A stretch of 64,000 bases of DNA from Variovorax sp. PBL-E5. Lineage in GTDB: Bacteria > Pseudomonadota > Gammaproteobacteria > Burkholderiales > Burkholderiaceae_C. The translations under genes and the position numbers were made by a program. Positions within the stretch are counted from its first letter, which is position 1; each line of letters opens with the position of its first letter. The DNA is taken from assembly GCF_901827185.1 (NCBI RefSeq), contig NZ_LR594672.1, positions 124,001 to 188,000 on the forward strand, in the 5' to 3' direction. The notes under the pieces are model-generated. The model was given only the letters and a program-made list of their open reading frames with translations, made no database searches and had not been told where the DNA came from. This document shows positions 24,041-32,775 of this stretch, piece by piece.

Positions 24041-24069
24041 GACGGTTGCTCCAAGTAGTAGAGGAAGGG

Positions 24070-24085
24070 TTTACCCTACGTATAG
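24070..24085 (-). promoter_or_regulatory. CTATAC-type promoter
   Basis: Minus strand: CTATAC, 5 nt, GGTAAACCC, 30 nt before the ATG at 24040. Confidence 0.45.
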
Positions 24086-24099
24086 CTCAGCGCTCAAAG

Positions 24100-25353
24100 T
24101 TAGCCCTCGCCTATAGAGTCGGAAATGCCGCCGGGGCCCGGGTCGCCAGGCATCGACCCTTTCCTTGCTTCCAACGGGGAGCCGAAGAGGTCGAAGTAGG
24201 TCTCTGGTGCCCTCTTTGCACTCGACAAAAGCACTGGCTCCACGTATCCCCGGAACTTCTCGGACGCCCAGATGAACCTGTCAACCGGGTGGGCCTCCTC
24301 GCCAGGGAAATCGGCCAGGAAGTCGAGCGGTACTGCAGGAATGCGCTCCACAAGCTCGAAGCGCCCGACCGTGTTTTGGCCGAGCAGTTGGCCGGACTCC
24401 AGGCACAGAAGCACGCCGGCGGGCATGCCGACCAACCGGGCTCGTTCATCGGTGGCCACGTTTTGAATCGGGACCACACCGCCGATGAATCCGAAGATGG
24501 CGTTCCCCGAGGAGGAAAAGCCGGGCTTGGCTTGGTCGAGCGCGAGGTAGAAGCGAACGAGCTCCGCCTTGATGGCCTTGAAATCTGCGGCGGGTACGAG
24601 GGTGGGGTCCAGCGTCCAGGTAAGGGCGGCCCATTGGCCTCCAAATCTGGCGTTGTCCCTTTCGAGCGCGAAAGGATTCGCCTGTGCCAGACCGCGCATG
24701 GCTGCGCCGTACTTGCGTACCAACCACTCGTCGTGCCAAAGCTCCTCAACACAAGAGGCGGCCAATCCGATTGGAACGCCGGCGTCCATCAACGGTAATA
24801 GGCCCTGCTCCCGCGACAGCCAGGAGCCACCGAAGGCTTCCATGCCGGGGTGGAACACGAAGCACACGTCGGGCGTTGCCTCGCTCTGGGGGCGCTCCGC
24901 CCACCAGCTTGAAAGAGCATCCGCGGCGAGCTCTGCCGTAGGCAGGTTGCTCACAGCGTCTGCTCCGGCGCTCGTGATGATGCCGGACCGTTCGTTTGCC
25001 GAGCGAATGCTCGCGTTCTCTGTCCCCTGCTTCAGTTCCGGCCCGACTAACGTGACCCGCACCGTCATTTTTGGCCGTCCAAGCAACGTGGGCAGGTATT
25101 GGTACCAGCGACCTTCGTCCAGGCTGTCCGGGCCCTTCGCGGCGCCAGCAATCACGACATGGAGATGCGGACGCTCGAGCAAGGCGGGTACTTCCTGCGC
25201 AATCCACCGGGCGACCGTGGCGGGCGCCACGAGAACGGTCTGGAGAAATTCCTTCGGGAAGCGCTTCAGGCGCAGCCCAAGCGAGGCCTGCGTCACCTCG
25301 CGCAGGAGATGGCGCCAGGTGGAGTGGTCAAGGGCGGGGACGTGTGCGGGCAT
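24100..25353 (-). CDS. large hypothetical protein, MSS51-C-like core
   Basis: The 417-residue protein has a long helical N-terminus (RHLLREVTQASLGLRLKRF) and then an alpha/beta core: LHVVIAGAAKGPDSLDEGRWYQYL, VRVTLVGPEL, PDVCFVFHPGMEAFGGSW and GVPIGLAASCVEELWHDEWLV. This order resembles the C-terminal domain of mitochondrial splicing suppressor 51 and related bacterial proteins, whose function is unclear. No cysteine cluster for a MYND finger is present. Confidence in the family is low. Confidence 0.5.
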   Translation of the reverse strand: MPAHVPALDHSTWRHLLREVTQASLGLRLKRFPKEFLQTVLVAPATVARWIAQEVPALLERPHLHVVIAGAAKGPDSLDEGRWYQYLPTLLGRPKMTVRVTLVGPELKQGTENASIRSANERSGIITSAGADAVSNLPTAELAADALSSWWAERPQSEATPDVCFVFHPGMEAFGGSWLSREQGLLPLMDAGVPIGLAASCVEELWHDEWLVRKYGAAMRGLAQANPFALERDNARFGGQWAALTWTLDPTLVPAADFKAIKAELVRFYLALDQAKPGFSSSGNAIFGFIGGVVPIQNVATDERARLVGMPAGVLLCLESGQLLGQNTVGRFELVERIPAVPLDFLADFPGEEAHPVDRFIWASEKFRGYVEPVLLSSAKRAPETYFDLFGSPLEARKGSMPGDPGPGGISDSIGEG

Positions 25354-25382
25354 GTGAAGCGTAGGGAAGTGCTCGTTCGGTC

Positions 25383-25388
25383 CTGTAG
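25383..25388 (-). promoter_or_regulatory. CTACAG promoter box
   Basis: Minus-strand CTACAG 30 nt before the ATG at 25353; the AGGAC part is poor. Confidence 0.35.
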
Positions 25389-25485
25389 CAAGGCCCTTTA
25401 GCCGGAGGCAGGGTTAAGGGGTGCTACGCCCAACAGGGGCGAGGCGGAGGAGCCTCGTACGCAGAAGCTATTTAAAGGGGCTTCG

Positions 25486-25501
25486 CTAAACGCTTCAGGA
25501 A
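25486..25501 (+). promoter_or_regulatory. CTAAAC-N5-AGGAA shared promoter
   Basis: CTAAAC, 5 nt, AGGAACAACC, then GGAG and the ATG at 25521. Confidence 0.6.
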
Positions 25502-25520
25502 CAACCCCCTGGAGCTTTTG

Positions 25521-25880
25521 ATGACCGCTCTTTTTCACAAGGATGTTTTTATGCCGGCGCGCCTGGCTGAGCCATGCCACCGTGGACCTCTGAGGTACAC
25601 GAGGCACGCCCTCAATGAAGCCAACAGCGACCGGTACGGTAAGGTGACGTTGCTCCATGCCTTTATCCCGGAGCAAGCAACCCTCATCGAAACGGAAGCG
25701 GAAGACGGCCCCGACGGTCGAAATAGCCGCGTTGTCAAGCAACTGTGGCGCTGCCCAATGGACGAGTATCGTGACCTAGTCATGGCGCTCCTGCCAGGGG
25801 GCGTCGTCAAGACAGTCTGGGTCAACTTGCGCTCTGACAAGCATCGAACCCTCAACAAGGCTCGCTACGCTCGCCGCTGA
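25521..25880 (+). CDS. hypothetical protein, possibly of the HTH-less toxin-like fold
   Basis: A 119-residue protein with an early RYTRHALNEANSDRYG segment and a C-terminal VVKTVWVNLRSDKHRTLNKARYARR. I recall small phage and plasmid proteins with the same TVWxNxxxDxHxTLxxxRY ending, without known function; the layout of strands followed by a basic tail is like RelE/BrnT-type small proteins, but no catalytic residues can be assigned. It is a single-gene unit with shared promoter and terminator. Confidence 0.55.
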   Translation: MTALFHKDVFMPARLAEPCHRGPLRYTRHALNEANSDRYGKVTLLHAFIPEQATLIETEAEDGPDGRNSRVVKQLWRCPMDEYRDLVMALLPGGVVKTVWVNLRSDKHRTLNKARYARR

Positions 25881-25889
25881 TGTTTTCCT

Positions 25890-25918
25890 GCTGCCCTCCC
25901 CGAGGGCAGCATTTTTTT
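25890..25918 (+). terminator. intrinsic terminator
   Basis: A 9-bp stem GCTGCCCTC/GAGGGCAGC followed by seven T. Confidence 0.92.
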
Positions 25919-25934
25919 GCTCGGGCGCAACGGC

Positions 25935-26393
25935 CTATGGTTGAGCTTGGCCCCAAAACGCGCTTGCAACTGCAGTGAGTGCCGAGGCTCGCCCGGCCCA
26001 AAACAAGCGCTCCGGCTCTGCCTCTGCTCGGGCTGCTTGGCAAGCTAGTTCATGCCAGGTTGGCCGCGCGAGGCTTTGCACCGCGCCTGCCAGCTGTTCC
26101 GCTTGCTCAGCCGCCCAATGCCACTGTGCAGGGAGCTGAAGCGCATGCTCGCCCGGCGCCTCAGGGACTTGCACGTGAGCCGGTAAGCCCGAATAGTCGT
26201 CTTCGAACTCCGAGGCCTCGGCTAAGCCTCCCGAGAGGAATTGGAAGACCAGATTGAGCCCGCTGTCGAAGCCGACGGAGAAAGGGTCAGGGGCTTCGCG
26301 CATGCTGATAGCGAGGGCAGAGCGAATCGCCCTGAGCTGGTCTTTACTCAGGCCGATGTCCGAAAGGTAGAGGGCGTATTCGCTGCGGAGCAT
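25935..26393 (-). CDS. hypothetical protein downstream of the metallophosphoesterase
   Basis: A 152-residue protein rich in Ala and Glu with a helical C-terminus. No domain recognised. Its ATG lies 6 nt after the stop of the metallophosphoesterase gene, so the two are almost certainly cotranscribed and may work together. Confidence 0.6.
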   Translation of the reverse strand: MLRSEYALYLSDIGLSKDQLRAIRSALAISMREAPDPFSVGFDSGLNLVFQFLSGGLAEASEFEDDYSGLPAHVQVPEAPGEHALQLPAQWHWAAEQAEQLAGAVQSLARPTWHELACQAARAEAEPERLFWAGRASALTAVASAFWGQAQP

Positions 26394-26399
26394 GACTGC

Positions 26400-27170
26400 C
26401 TAAACCTCGACGACCATGGCAGGGTTGAAGTCGACGTTGAGGCTACGGGGGCCGCCGCGTGGGTTGCAGAGCACGCGTGTCGAGCCGACCATATAGTCGT
26501 GCGTTGCGTGCATGTGGCCGTGGACCCAAAGCTTGGCCATCGAGTTGCCCACGTACTCGTCCATGTCAGAGGCATAGGCCCCGTTGAGTGGTGAGTACCG
26601 GAAGCCCCGGGTGAGCGAACGTACGGACGGTGCGTGGTGCGTTATGACCACCACCTTCTCCGAGTAGGCGTTGGTCAATCCGCGGTCTAGCGCGCGCAGG
26701 CCTCGCTCATGCATCCGCACTGCGTCGTTCGGGCGAAGGTTCCTGGCGCTTCCCGTCCCATCGCCGATGCGGATGTACTGAAAGTCGCCCATGAGGTCCT
26801 GGGCGGCATGCTTGGCCAGCACGGACGACGCAGGGCCGTCAATCTGAAAGTCGGACCACAGCGGAGTTCCGACGAATCGCACCCCCTGCAGCTCTACGGA
26901 CTTGTTGTGCAGCAGGTAGACGTCGCCTGCGCACGCAATGCGGTGCATGTTCAGCAAGCGCTCCGAAATCACCCCGTCGTAGAAATCATGGTTCCCCGGC
27001 ACGAAGAAGACGGGCTTCCCCGCAGTCTGGGCAAGCTCGACGCACCACACGGCGGAGCGTGCACCATCGTCGAAAAGGTCGCCGGCCACCACGATAGCGT
27101 CGGCTTCGGTGAGCGGCGCCGTCCAGGCTGCGCCGTCCATATGGAGGTCGGAGAGGATTTGAAGGTTCAT
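26400..27170 (-). CDS. calcineurin-like metallophosphoesterase
   Basis: The 256-residue protein carries the full metallophosphoesterase signature: SDLHMD (residues 7-12), GDLFDD, GNHDFYDG, THHAPS and HGHMHATHD. It should hydrolyse phosphoester bonds using two metal ions. The substrate is unknown. The ATG at 27170 follows a CTACAC box by 23 nt; a long in-frame extension before it is not protein-like. It heads a two-gene operon. Confidence 0.92.
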   Translation of the reverse strand: MNLQILSDLHMDGAAWTAPLTEADAIVVAGDLFDDGARSAVWCVELAQTAGKPVFFVPGNHDFYDGVISERLLNMHRIACAGDVYLLHNKSVELQGVRFVGTPLWSDFQIDGPASSVLAKHAAQDLMGDFQYIRIGDGTGSARNLRPNDAVRMHERGLRALDRGLTNAYSEKVVVITHHAPSVRSLTRGFRYSPLNGAYASDMDEYVGNSMAKLWVHGHMHATHDYMVGSTRVLCNPRGGPRSLNVDFNPAMVVEV

Positions 27171-27193
27171 GGCCGAGCTGGGAATCAGCTCTC

Positions 27194-27199
27194 GTGTAG
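27194..27199 (-). promoter_or_regulatory. CTACAC promoter box
   Basis: Minus-strand CTACAC 23 nt before the ATG at 27170; the AGGAC element is replaced by CTGAT. Confidence 0.45.
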
Positions 27200-27342
27200 G
27201 GCCGTGACTTATCCCCTGCTGCCCCTTCGGCGCACGGGCATACCGAAAGGCAAGCCAAGGCTTGCCTTGAAAAAGGCGTGAAACCGCCATCACCCAGGAT
27301 GGGTGGGGGAGGCGACGTGGGCGGGCGCGAGAGGCAGGCGTG

Positions 27343-27365
27343 AAAAAGGGCACCAAAAGGTGCCC
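27343..27365 (-). terminator. intrinsic terminator
   Basis: GGGCACC/GGTGCCC stem, TTTT loop and five T on the minus strand. Confidence 0.88.
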
Positions 27366-27392
27366 CGTGTTGAATGTTGGAGTACTTCCTGC

Positions 27393-27689
27393 TTAGTGGC
27401 CCGAAAAAAGCTCGCGAACGCCGCCGGACAGCTGCTCGAGATGCACCCGCTCTTGACGGGTCAGCCGGGCAAGGCCACTCGAGTGCGGATTGCGGCGGGC
27501 ATTGCTGCACAGGCCGCAGTTCGTATTTCCACAGTCCATTGCGTGGTGTTTGCGGAAGCGGCCACGCTGAACAGAAACGCGAGCGTCGTTAACGGCCGTG
27601 GCGCGAGACCTGGCGATTGCCACTTGGCGCTGGATGGCGACGGCATCGAGAAAGCGTCGTTGGGCGCGGCTGTTGGTCTGAACTTGCAT
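27393..27689 (-). CDS. small CxxC protein
   Basis: The 98-residue basic protein contains DCGNTNCGLCSNARR, with three cysteines in CxxxxCxxC spacing, then a helical end (LARLTRQERVHLEQL). I recall similar short proteins with CGNPRR or CSNxRR next to TxQE from phages and plasmids, probably zinc-binding. AAGGAG lies 7 nt before the ATG at 27689. Function unknown. Confidence 0.6.
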   Translation of the reverse strand: MQVQTNSRAQRRFLDAVAIQRQVAIARSRATAVNDARVSVQRGRFRKHHAMDCGNTNCGLCSNARRNPHSSGLARLTRQERVHLEQLSGGVRELFSGH

Positions 27690-27720
27690 TAAATCTCCTT
27701 GGTGCAAAGCACGGAGGTTG

Positions 27721-27736
27721 TCCGTGCCACCTATAG
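27721..27736 (-). promoter_or_regulatory. CTATAG-type shared promoter
   Basis: Minus strand: CTATAG, 5 nt, ACGGACAACC, 31 nt before the ATG at 27689. CTATAG is a palindrome and could also serve the plus strand. Confidence 0.5.
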
Positions 27737-27761
27737 CGAACGCCCCTGTCCTCGCGGGACC

Positions 27762-27860
27762 ATGATGCGCGGTAGGAAGCGAGACGCCGAAAACCAAGCG
27801 CTGACAGCACTTGTGACCGCCGGGTTAGCCGCAGGGGCCTCATCGGCGATGGCGGCCTAA
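27762..27860 (+). CDS. possible small protein (32 aa)
   Basis: A 32-codon frame: a basic N-terminus (RGRKRDAENQ) then an alanine/glycine-rich helix ending in AMAA. There is no good ribosome site. It could be a real short membrane-active peptide or chance. Confidence 0.25.
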   Translation: MMRGRKRDAENQALTALVTAGLAAGASSAMAA

Positions 27861-27910
27861 AGCTTCCGGTCCTCGCGCCGATAACCCATAGGCAACCCCT
27901 GAGATATCGA

Positions 27911-29656
27911 ATGCTGGCCCGCCGAATTCCCCTTCAATACGTCTTGGCCCTGTCGGCGTTCGTCGTGACCAGTGTCACCGTGGCCTTTGCCGTCTGGTCG
28001 GCCTGTTCCTCCCGTGAGCGCTCCATCGAAGAAGCATACAGGGAAGGGCAGCTCGTGGCCCAAAGCCTCTCCGGTCACCTGTCGGCCTCCTTGCGGGACG
28101 TAACGAACACGCTCCACGCCTCGGCTTCGGCCATCCGCGCAGAGGGCGGCTACCGCGCCCTCTCGCCCGCGAGGGTGCATCAAGCCATCGCACGCGAGGT
28201 GCTCGATAACGCCGTCATTGCGACCCTTCTGGCGGTGGGCCCGAATGGCGAGGTGGTCGCAAGTTCTGGGCGCGTCACCCCGCCTGACGCCTACTTCAAG
28301 GACTGCGAAACACTCGCCTACTTTAAGAAAACGCCCCTGGACCGCGGGACCCACATCGGAGAGCCGCGGCGGGCGCCCGATGGCACCGAGTGGGTGCTGC
28401 CAATTTCCAAAGCGATTTACGACGACAAGGGGAAGTTTGGCGGCATGGTCATGGCGTTGGTCGACCTGCGCTACGTGCGGACTTTCTATCGCTCGTTGAC
28501 CACCCGGCCCCACACGGTCCTTTCCCTGGTGAGCGACCGGGGAATCTTGCTGACACGTGTGCCATACACCGCCAGTACGGTCGGGGACAACCTTGCCGGA
28601 ACCACCCTGCCTGTGGGCTCGTTCGGCGCCGAGGGCACATTCACCATTCCGGCGGGCGTTGCCAAGGACGGTCGGGCCAAATTCGCGGCATACAGCCGTG
28701 TTCCCGGCCATCCGCTTATCGTGGCGGTCGGGCTGGACAGGATTCAGGTGTTCAAAGCCTGGCGAGAGGTCACGCGCGGCGTCATCCTGTTCTGCACTGT
28801 GGGTCTGGTCTTCTTTTGGGCCATGTGTGCCGCAATCTTTGCCTGGCTACGCCGCCTGCGAGCCGAGGAGGAGCGTTTCGAACTTGCCGCAAGCGGGCTG
28901 CGCGAGGGCGTATTCGACTACAGCACCGAGCCCCGACGGTTCTATCGGTCACGCCAGCTCGCCAATCTTGCGGGCCACCGTGGTCCGACCTGGGGGAGAA
29001 CGCTTGAAGCCTTCCTTGGCGCCCTCGCGCCTGAGGAAAAGCGCCGCGTCCTGCGACGATTCCTGTGGGCGACCCGAAATCGAGAGGGATTTCGTTTTGA
29101 CGTGAGCATCGAGCGCAGCCTTGGCGGGGCTGATGTCCTCTTCGTATCGGGGCAGGTCGTCAAGGACGCTGCGGGTCAAATTGTCCGGGTATGCGGCATC
29201 GTTTGCGACATCACGGAACTTCGACGTGCCGAGACCGAGGCAAAACGATACGCCCGTCGCTACGGCGTCCTGTTTGAGCAGGCCAATGACGGCATCGCAC
29301 TGTTTCGGGACGGCAAGTTGATGGAAGCGAACCCGAAGCTGCTTCGGATGCTCCGCATGAGCCGCGCCGATGAGCTTGCCGGATTTGACCCCTGGGACCT
29401 CGCCCCTCGGCTGCAACCGGATGGGCAGCTCTCGCGCGAGATGGCCCTGAGCAAGATGCAATCGGCGCTTTCAGGGCTACCCGTGTATTTCACTTGGCGC
29501 GTGCGCCGCGTAGACGGCTCGGAATTCACCGTCAGCATCAGCCTGACGCTGGTGGCCGTCGACGGCGCGCCTCAGCTCCTTGCTCATGTGCGAGACGTGC
29601 GCCACATGCAAATCGACGAACGAGTCACCGAGCCCGGCGCACTGCTCTCCCTTTAA
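27911..29656 (+). CDS. dCache-PAS-PAS sensor without an output domain
   Basis: The 581-residue protein has a transmembrane helix at about 8-28, a periplasmic dCache-like sensor (about 35-285), a second helix (about 292-315) and two PAS domains (about 325-445, containing VCGIVCDITELRRAE, and 450-570, ending LLAHVRDVRHMQID). It then stops after 12 further residues. Cytoplasmic GGDEF, EAL, histidine kinase or methyl-accepting domains that usually follow are absent. It may signal through a separate partner or be the truncated remnant of a diguanylate cyclase. No lesion is visible near the end. Confidence 0.8.
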   Translation: MLARRIPLQYVLALSAFVVTSVTVAFAVWSACSSRERSIEEAYREGQLVAQSLSGHLSASLRDVTNTLHASASAIRAEGGYRALSPARVHQAIAREVLDNAVIATLLAVGPNGEVVASSGRVTPPDAYFKDCETLAYFKKTPLDRGTHIGEPRRAPDGTEWVLPISKAIYDDKGKFGGMVMALVDLRYVRTFYRSLTTRPHTVLSLVSDRGILLTRVPYTASTVGDNLAGTTLPVGSFGAEGTFTIPAGVAKDGRAKFAAYSRVPGHPLIVAVGLDRIQVFKAWREVTRGVILFCTVGLVFFWAMCAAIFAWLRRLRAEEERFELAASGLREGVFDYSTEPRRFYRSRQLANLAGHRGPTWGRTLEAFLGALAPEEKRRVLRRFLWATRNREGFRFDVSIERSLGGADVLFVSGQVVKDAAGQIVRVCGIVCDITELRRAETEAKRYARRYGVLFEQANDGIALFRDGKLMEANPKLLRMLRMSRADELAGFDPWDLAPRLQPDGQLSREMALSKMQSALSGLPVYFTWRVRRVDGSEFTVSISLTLVAVDGAPQLLAHVRDVRHMQIDERVTEPGALLSL

Positions 29657-29732
29657 TGCGTCGTTGCAGCGGGCCGTCAGGTCCCTCGCAGACCTTCCTT
29701 TTAGACCCGTACCCCCTTTTCATGGGCGGTTG

Positions 29733-29748
29733 CTAGACCGCGAAGGAA
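29733..29748 (+). promoter_or_regulatory. CTAGAC-N5-AGGAA shared promoter
   Basis: CTAGAC, 5 nt, AGGAACCAC; the ATG at 29816 is about 68 nt further, giving a longer leader than usual. Confidence 0.55.
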
Positions 29749-29815
29749 CCACATTTTTTGCGACCTCGCGTCGCCAACGAAAAGCCGGCACAGCCGGAAC
29801 AAGGAAACAGGACGC

Positions 29816-31558
29816 ATGTACCGTTATCGAACGAAATCTCTCTTGGGCTTCGCCGCCGGCCTGGCTGTTGCCGTTGCACTCACCGCTTGCGGGGGTGGCG
29901 GTGGCGGTGGTGGCGGTGGAGGCATGATGGCCTTCCCGGAAACGCCCACGACGCCACCCGTCGTGGAAGCGCCCCAAACGCCCGCGCAACCGACCGACTC
30001 GCCGTTAGTCGCTGCTTGCACCGGCTGCGGCGCGGTCGACCAGAACACCTACGGGGGTTCGGGTACCGGCGTCTGGCAGGCTTCGAACACCTCCACGATT
30101 CCTGTCGACATTCCGGTGTCCATCAAAGGCCTGAACGGTCAATTGGTGACGCTGGTGTTCACTAACGAATCCGCTGAAGCGGTGCCGATGCCGGCGCTGC
30201 AAATCTACAACCTCGGCGGCAAGACCCAGCTTCTGAGCAAGTCGGTCATCGGCGACGTCGAGCCGAACAAGGTGGACGTCGCAGCGAAGGCTGAAATCAG
30301 CGAGTTCAATCGCGCTGGCTTCGGAAAGCTGCTCGGCGGCAAGGCATCCAAGTCGATGTATGCAGCCAAGCTGACTGCGCCGACGGCGCCTTCGCAGGCT
30401 TCTGGCTATGCGGTTGGCCAACAGCGGACCGTGTACCTCAACGACCGCTCGCAGCGCACCGTCAGGCTGGCAGACCAGAAGATGACCGGCGACGGCACGA
30501 TGGTGAACGTCTGGGTCGAAGCTTCGGAGCTGGCCCCGGCACGCGTCTCTGACGCGCTCGTGACCCGCATGCGGGACACGTTCGCAGGCACCGGCGGCAT
30601 CTACGACATGTTGGTGAAGGTCGGTGGCCCTCTTTGGGGCCCGCACGCTGAATCCTTCCTCCTGGATGGCACGGCACAGCCGATTGACATCTTCTTCGTG
30701 AACTTCGACCAGAACAACCAGGCCTACGGCCTCGGCGGCTACTTCTGGGCGCTGAACAACTTCAAGAAGGACGGCGACCCGCAACTGGCGATGAGCAACG
30801 AGTCCCTGAGCTTGTACATGGACACGGAAACGATGTACCTGGACGGCGAGCGTGGTCTCAAGCAAATCGTGACAGCCCTGGCGCACGAAGGCATGCACAT
30901 GCAGAACTTCTACCGCCGCGGCGTCCAGATGGGCGTTGAATTCACGTTCGACATCTGGCTCGAAGAAATGTCTGCGCTGATGATGGAGGACTGGGCCAGC
31001 TTCAAGCTGGACGAGGCTCACAACGCAATTCGTGACGTGCGCTTCCCCTCCTACCTGAACTACCGCGGTGTCGGCAGCTACAACTGCAGCCTGCTGAACT
31101 GGACGCCGATGGCAGCAACCTGCGAAAGCTACGCGGTCTCCGGCTCGTTCGGTGGCTTCCTGAATCGCCAGTTTGGCCTCGGCTTCTTCAAGTCGGTGCT
31201 GAACAGCACGGGCATCGAGGACTCTGCGGACATCCTGGACGCCGCCATCAAGGCTCAGCGTGCTGGCTCGGGCATTGGCAAAGAACTGCGTCGCTTCTCG
31301 GCCGCCTCGGCTGGTCTGGTGCCGGTGAGCTCGGGCGTGCCTGAGTACACGATGCCCGCTCGTAGCGAAGAAGGCTTCAACCTGGTGGACATTGACCCAG
31401 CCTTCTTTGGTGAAGTCGAGCGTGGTTTGCCGTCTGCGGTTCCAGCACAGCTGGAGTCCCTGGCGAGCTTCCCTGTCACCCGCTACCACGCGACCGGGAC
31501 GTACAACGAGACGATTCGCGTCCCGCAAGGCACGACGCTGACGGTCATCGTCAACTAA
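29816..31558 (+). CDS. M30 (hyicolysin)-like zinc metallopeptidase lipoprotein
   Basis: The 580-residue protein has a signal region and lipobox LTAC followed by a run of 11 glycines, a typical flexible tether for a surface lipoprotein. The zinc site is HEGMH near residue 357, with a Glu in WLEEMSALM downstream as the third ligand, fitting the M30 pattern. A CTGCG pair lies near residue 65. It probably cleaves extracellular or periplasmic proteins. Codon use is unusually even and clean, suggesting high expression. Confidence 0.8.
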   Translation: MYRYRTKSLLGFAAGLAVAVALTACGGGGGGGGGGGMMAFPETPTTPPVVEAPQTPAQPTDSPLVAACTGCGAVDQNTYGGSGTGVWQASNTSTIPVDIPVSIKGLNGQLVTLVFTNESAEAVPMPALQIYNLGGKTQLLSKSVIGDVEPNKVDVAAKAEISEFNRAGFGKLLGGKASKSMYAAKLTAPTAPSQASGYAVGQQRTVYLNDRSQRTVRLADQKMTGDGTMVNVWVEASELAPARVSDALVTRMRDTFAGTGGIYDMLVKVGGPLWGPHAESFLLDGTAQPIDIFFVNFDQNNQAYGLGGYFWALNNFKKDGDPQLAMSNESLSLYMDTETMYLDGERGLKQIVTALAHEGMHMQNFYRRGVQMGVEFTFDIWLEEMSALMMEDWASFKLDEAHNAIRDVRFPSYLNYRGVGSYNCSLLNWTPMAATCESYAVSGSFGGFLNRQFGLGFFKSVLNSTGIEDSADILDAAIKAQRAGSGIGKELRRFSAASAGLVPVSSGVPEYTMPARSEEGFNLVDIDPAFFGEVERGLPSAVPAQLESLASFPVTRYHATGTYNETIRVPQGTTLTVIVN

Positions 31559-31580
31559 GACCCTCGACGGTCTGATTTCA

Positions 31581-31613
31581 AAGCTGCTCCTACACCAAGG
31601 AGCAGCTTTTTTC
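31581..31613 (+). terminator. intrinsic terminator
   Basis: AGCTGCTCC/GGAGCAGCT stem followed by six T. Confidence 0.92.
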
Positions 31614-31622
31614 TGCCCCATA

Positions 31623-31634
31623 CTAGGACCGCCA
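31623..31634 (+). promoter_or_regulatory. CTAGGA promoter with near-leaderless start
   Basis: CTAGGA, 5 nt, then AATG; transcription would start at most 1 nt before the ATG at 31635. Confidence 0.4.
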
Positions 31635-31955
31635 ATGCTCAAAAATCCCCGTTTCGCTCTTGCTTCCATGCTTCTGAGTACGCTTGCGCTGTCGGCCTGC
31701 GCGGCACCGTCGGTCGGCCAGCACATCGAACTCACCGGAAAACTCGTTTTGCGGGGAACGGCCGAGTTCAACACGCCGGCTGTCGTCACCAAGGATGCAG
31801 GCGTTTGGGCGCTCGAGGGCCTTTCGCCCGAAGAGGCAGCCCGCCGGCAGAACACTCGAGTCCGCGTGCACGGCACGGTGACCCGTGCAAGGGAGGCAAA
31901 GGCCGTGGGGCCGCGCCTTCGGGTCGACTCGCTCGAGACCCTGAAGCCTGATTGA
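31635..31955 (+). CDS. small lipoprotein, OB-fold-like
   Basis: A 106-residue protein with a signal region and lipobox LSAC near residue 20. The mature part is beta-rich (IELTGKLVLRGTAEF, TRVRVHGTVTRAR, GPRLRVDSLETL), like a small OB-type barrel. No ribosome site is present, consistent with a leaderless start. Function unknown. Confidence 0.6.
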   Translation: MLKNPRFALASMLLSTLALSACAAPSVGQHIELTGKLVLRGTAEFNTPAVVTKDAGVWALEGLSPEEAARRQNTRVRVHGTVTRAREAKAVGPRLRVDSLETLKPD

Positions 31956-31964
31956 TTCCAAAAC

Positions 31965-31991
31965 AAAGGGGACCGCGATGCGGTCCCCTTT
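31965..31991. terminator. bidirectional terminator
   Basis: A 12-bp stem AAAGGGGACCGC/GCGGTCCCCTTT shared by converging genes. Confidence 0.88.
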
Positions 31992-32012
31992 AATCATGAG
32001 CTGGGCTGGTCG

Positions 32013-32231
32013 TTAACCGAGGCCGTAAGCGTCCTGCGGCGAGACTACGCGGGCGTAGCGGGCGTCCCGGCCGAGTGTTCCGTCCTCCCAGGCTTCGTCG
32101 GTACTCGGGATGCGCGGCTCGCGCATCTTCGTGTCGTAGTCGAAATAGGTGCCTGCGACGTCGAGGCCTAAGGCCTTCGCGCGCGGAGAGAGCGCGCCTT
32201 GATTGTCGGCAGCGGTTTGACTTGCTGGCAT
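32013..32231 (-). CDS. small hypothetical protein (72 aa)
   Basis: A 72-residue acidic protein without a recognised domain (TYFDYDTKMREPRIPS). It lies 54 nt after the next minus-strand gene and may be cotranscribed with it. A GGAA site precedes the ATG. Confidence 0.5.
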   Translation of the reverse strand: MPASQTAADNQGALSPRAKALGLDVAGTYFDYDTKMREPRIPSTDEAWEDGTLGRDARYARVVSPQDAYGLG

Positions 32232-32285
32232 CGTGTTCCTTCGGTAGTTGCTTGGAGTATGTGGAGCGCCGGCCCTCCGGTCGGC

Positions 32286-32636
32286 CTAGGCAGCCAGCGT
32301 GAACTGGGTCTTGCCGGTTGCCAGCAGCTCGTCGCCAAAGTTGCGAACAGCGTAGTCGGGGTACCACCAGACGTCGCCGTGTACGCGTCGCGAGCCGTCG
32401 TCGAGGTATTCGACATCTGTTGCCAGCATGGGGGCATCTGTAAGGGCGGCGACATCCTCGGGGTTGATGCGGTCGAAGTGCCCGTTGGGTGACCAACCGG
32501 TTGCTTCCAAGAGCCAGGAGAGCAGCGTCACGTCGTCGCCACCGTGGGTTTCGAGCAGGTCTGCTACCAGTTCCTTGTCGTCGTCCGACTCGAGGATGAA
32601 CTGGAGATTGCCGCCAGGGGTGCGAAGATATTTCAA
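32286..32636 (-). CDS. hypothetical protein with a TTG start
   Basis: A 116-residue acidic protein without a recognised domain; the C-terminal half has strands (RRVHGDVWWYPDYAVRNFGDELL). TTG at 32636 is the only fitting start and has AAGGA 7 nt before it. The shared promoter CTACAC-N5-AGGTCATCAAC lies just upstream. Confidence 0.6.
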   Translation of the reverse strand: MKYLRTPGGNLQFILESDDDKELVADLLETHGGDDVTLLSWLLEATGWSPNGHFDRINPEDVAALTDAPMLATDVEYLDDGSRRVHGDVWWYPDYAVRNFGDELLATGKTQFTLAA

Positions 32637-32654
32637 GGGGTTCCTTCAGTTGAT

Positions 32655-32670
32655 GACCTGAAGGGTGTAG
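32655..32670 (-). promoter_or_regulatory. CTACAC-N5-AGGTC shared promoter
   Basis: Minus strand: CTACAC, 5 nt, AGGTCATCAAC, then the TTG at 32636. Confidence 0.6.
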
Positions 32671-32775
32671 CTAGCGAAGGGATGCTGTAGCTAAACACAA
32701 GAACCCCCACTGTGGCGAGCCCCATTAGTTTGCGAGCTATTCGACCGAACCAGCCTCCACGAAGGTGCCAGGCCT

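Noticed and set aside
27857..28711. A 284-codon minus-strand frame opposite the sensor gene
   Set aside because: Antisense of a gene with clear domains.
30005..31966. A 653-codon minus-strand frame opposite the M30 peptidase gene
   Set aside because: It is the antisense of a clear gene; its composition is His/Arg/Val-rich without motifs, as expected from the codon bias of the real gene.
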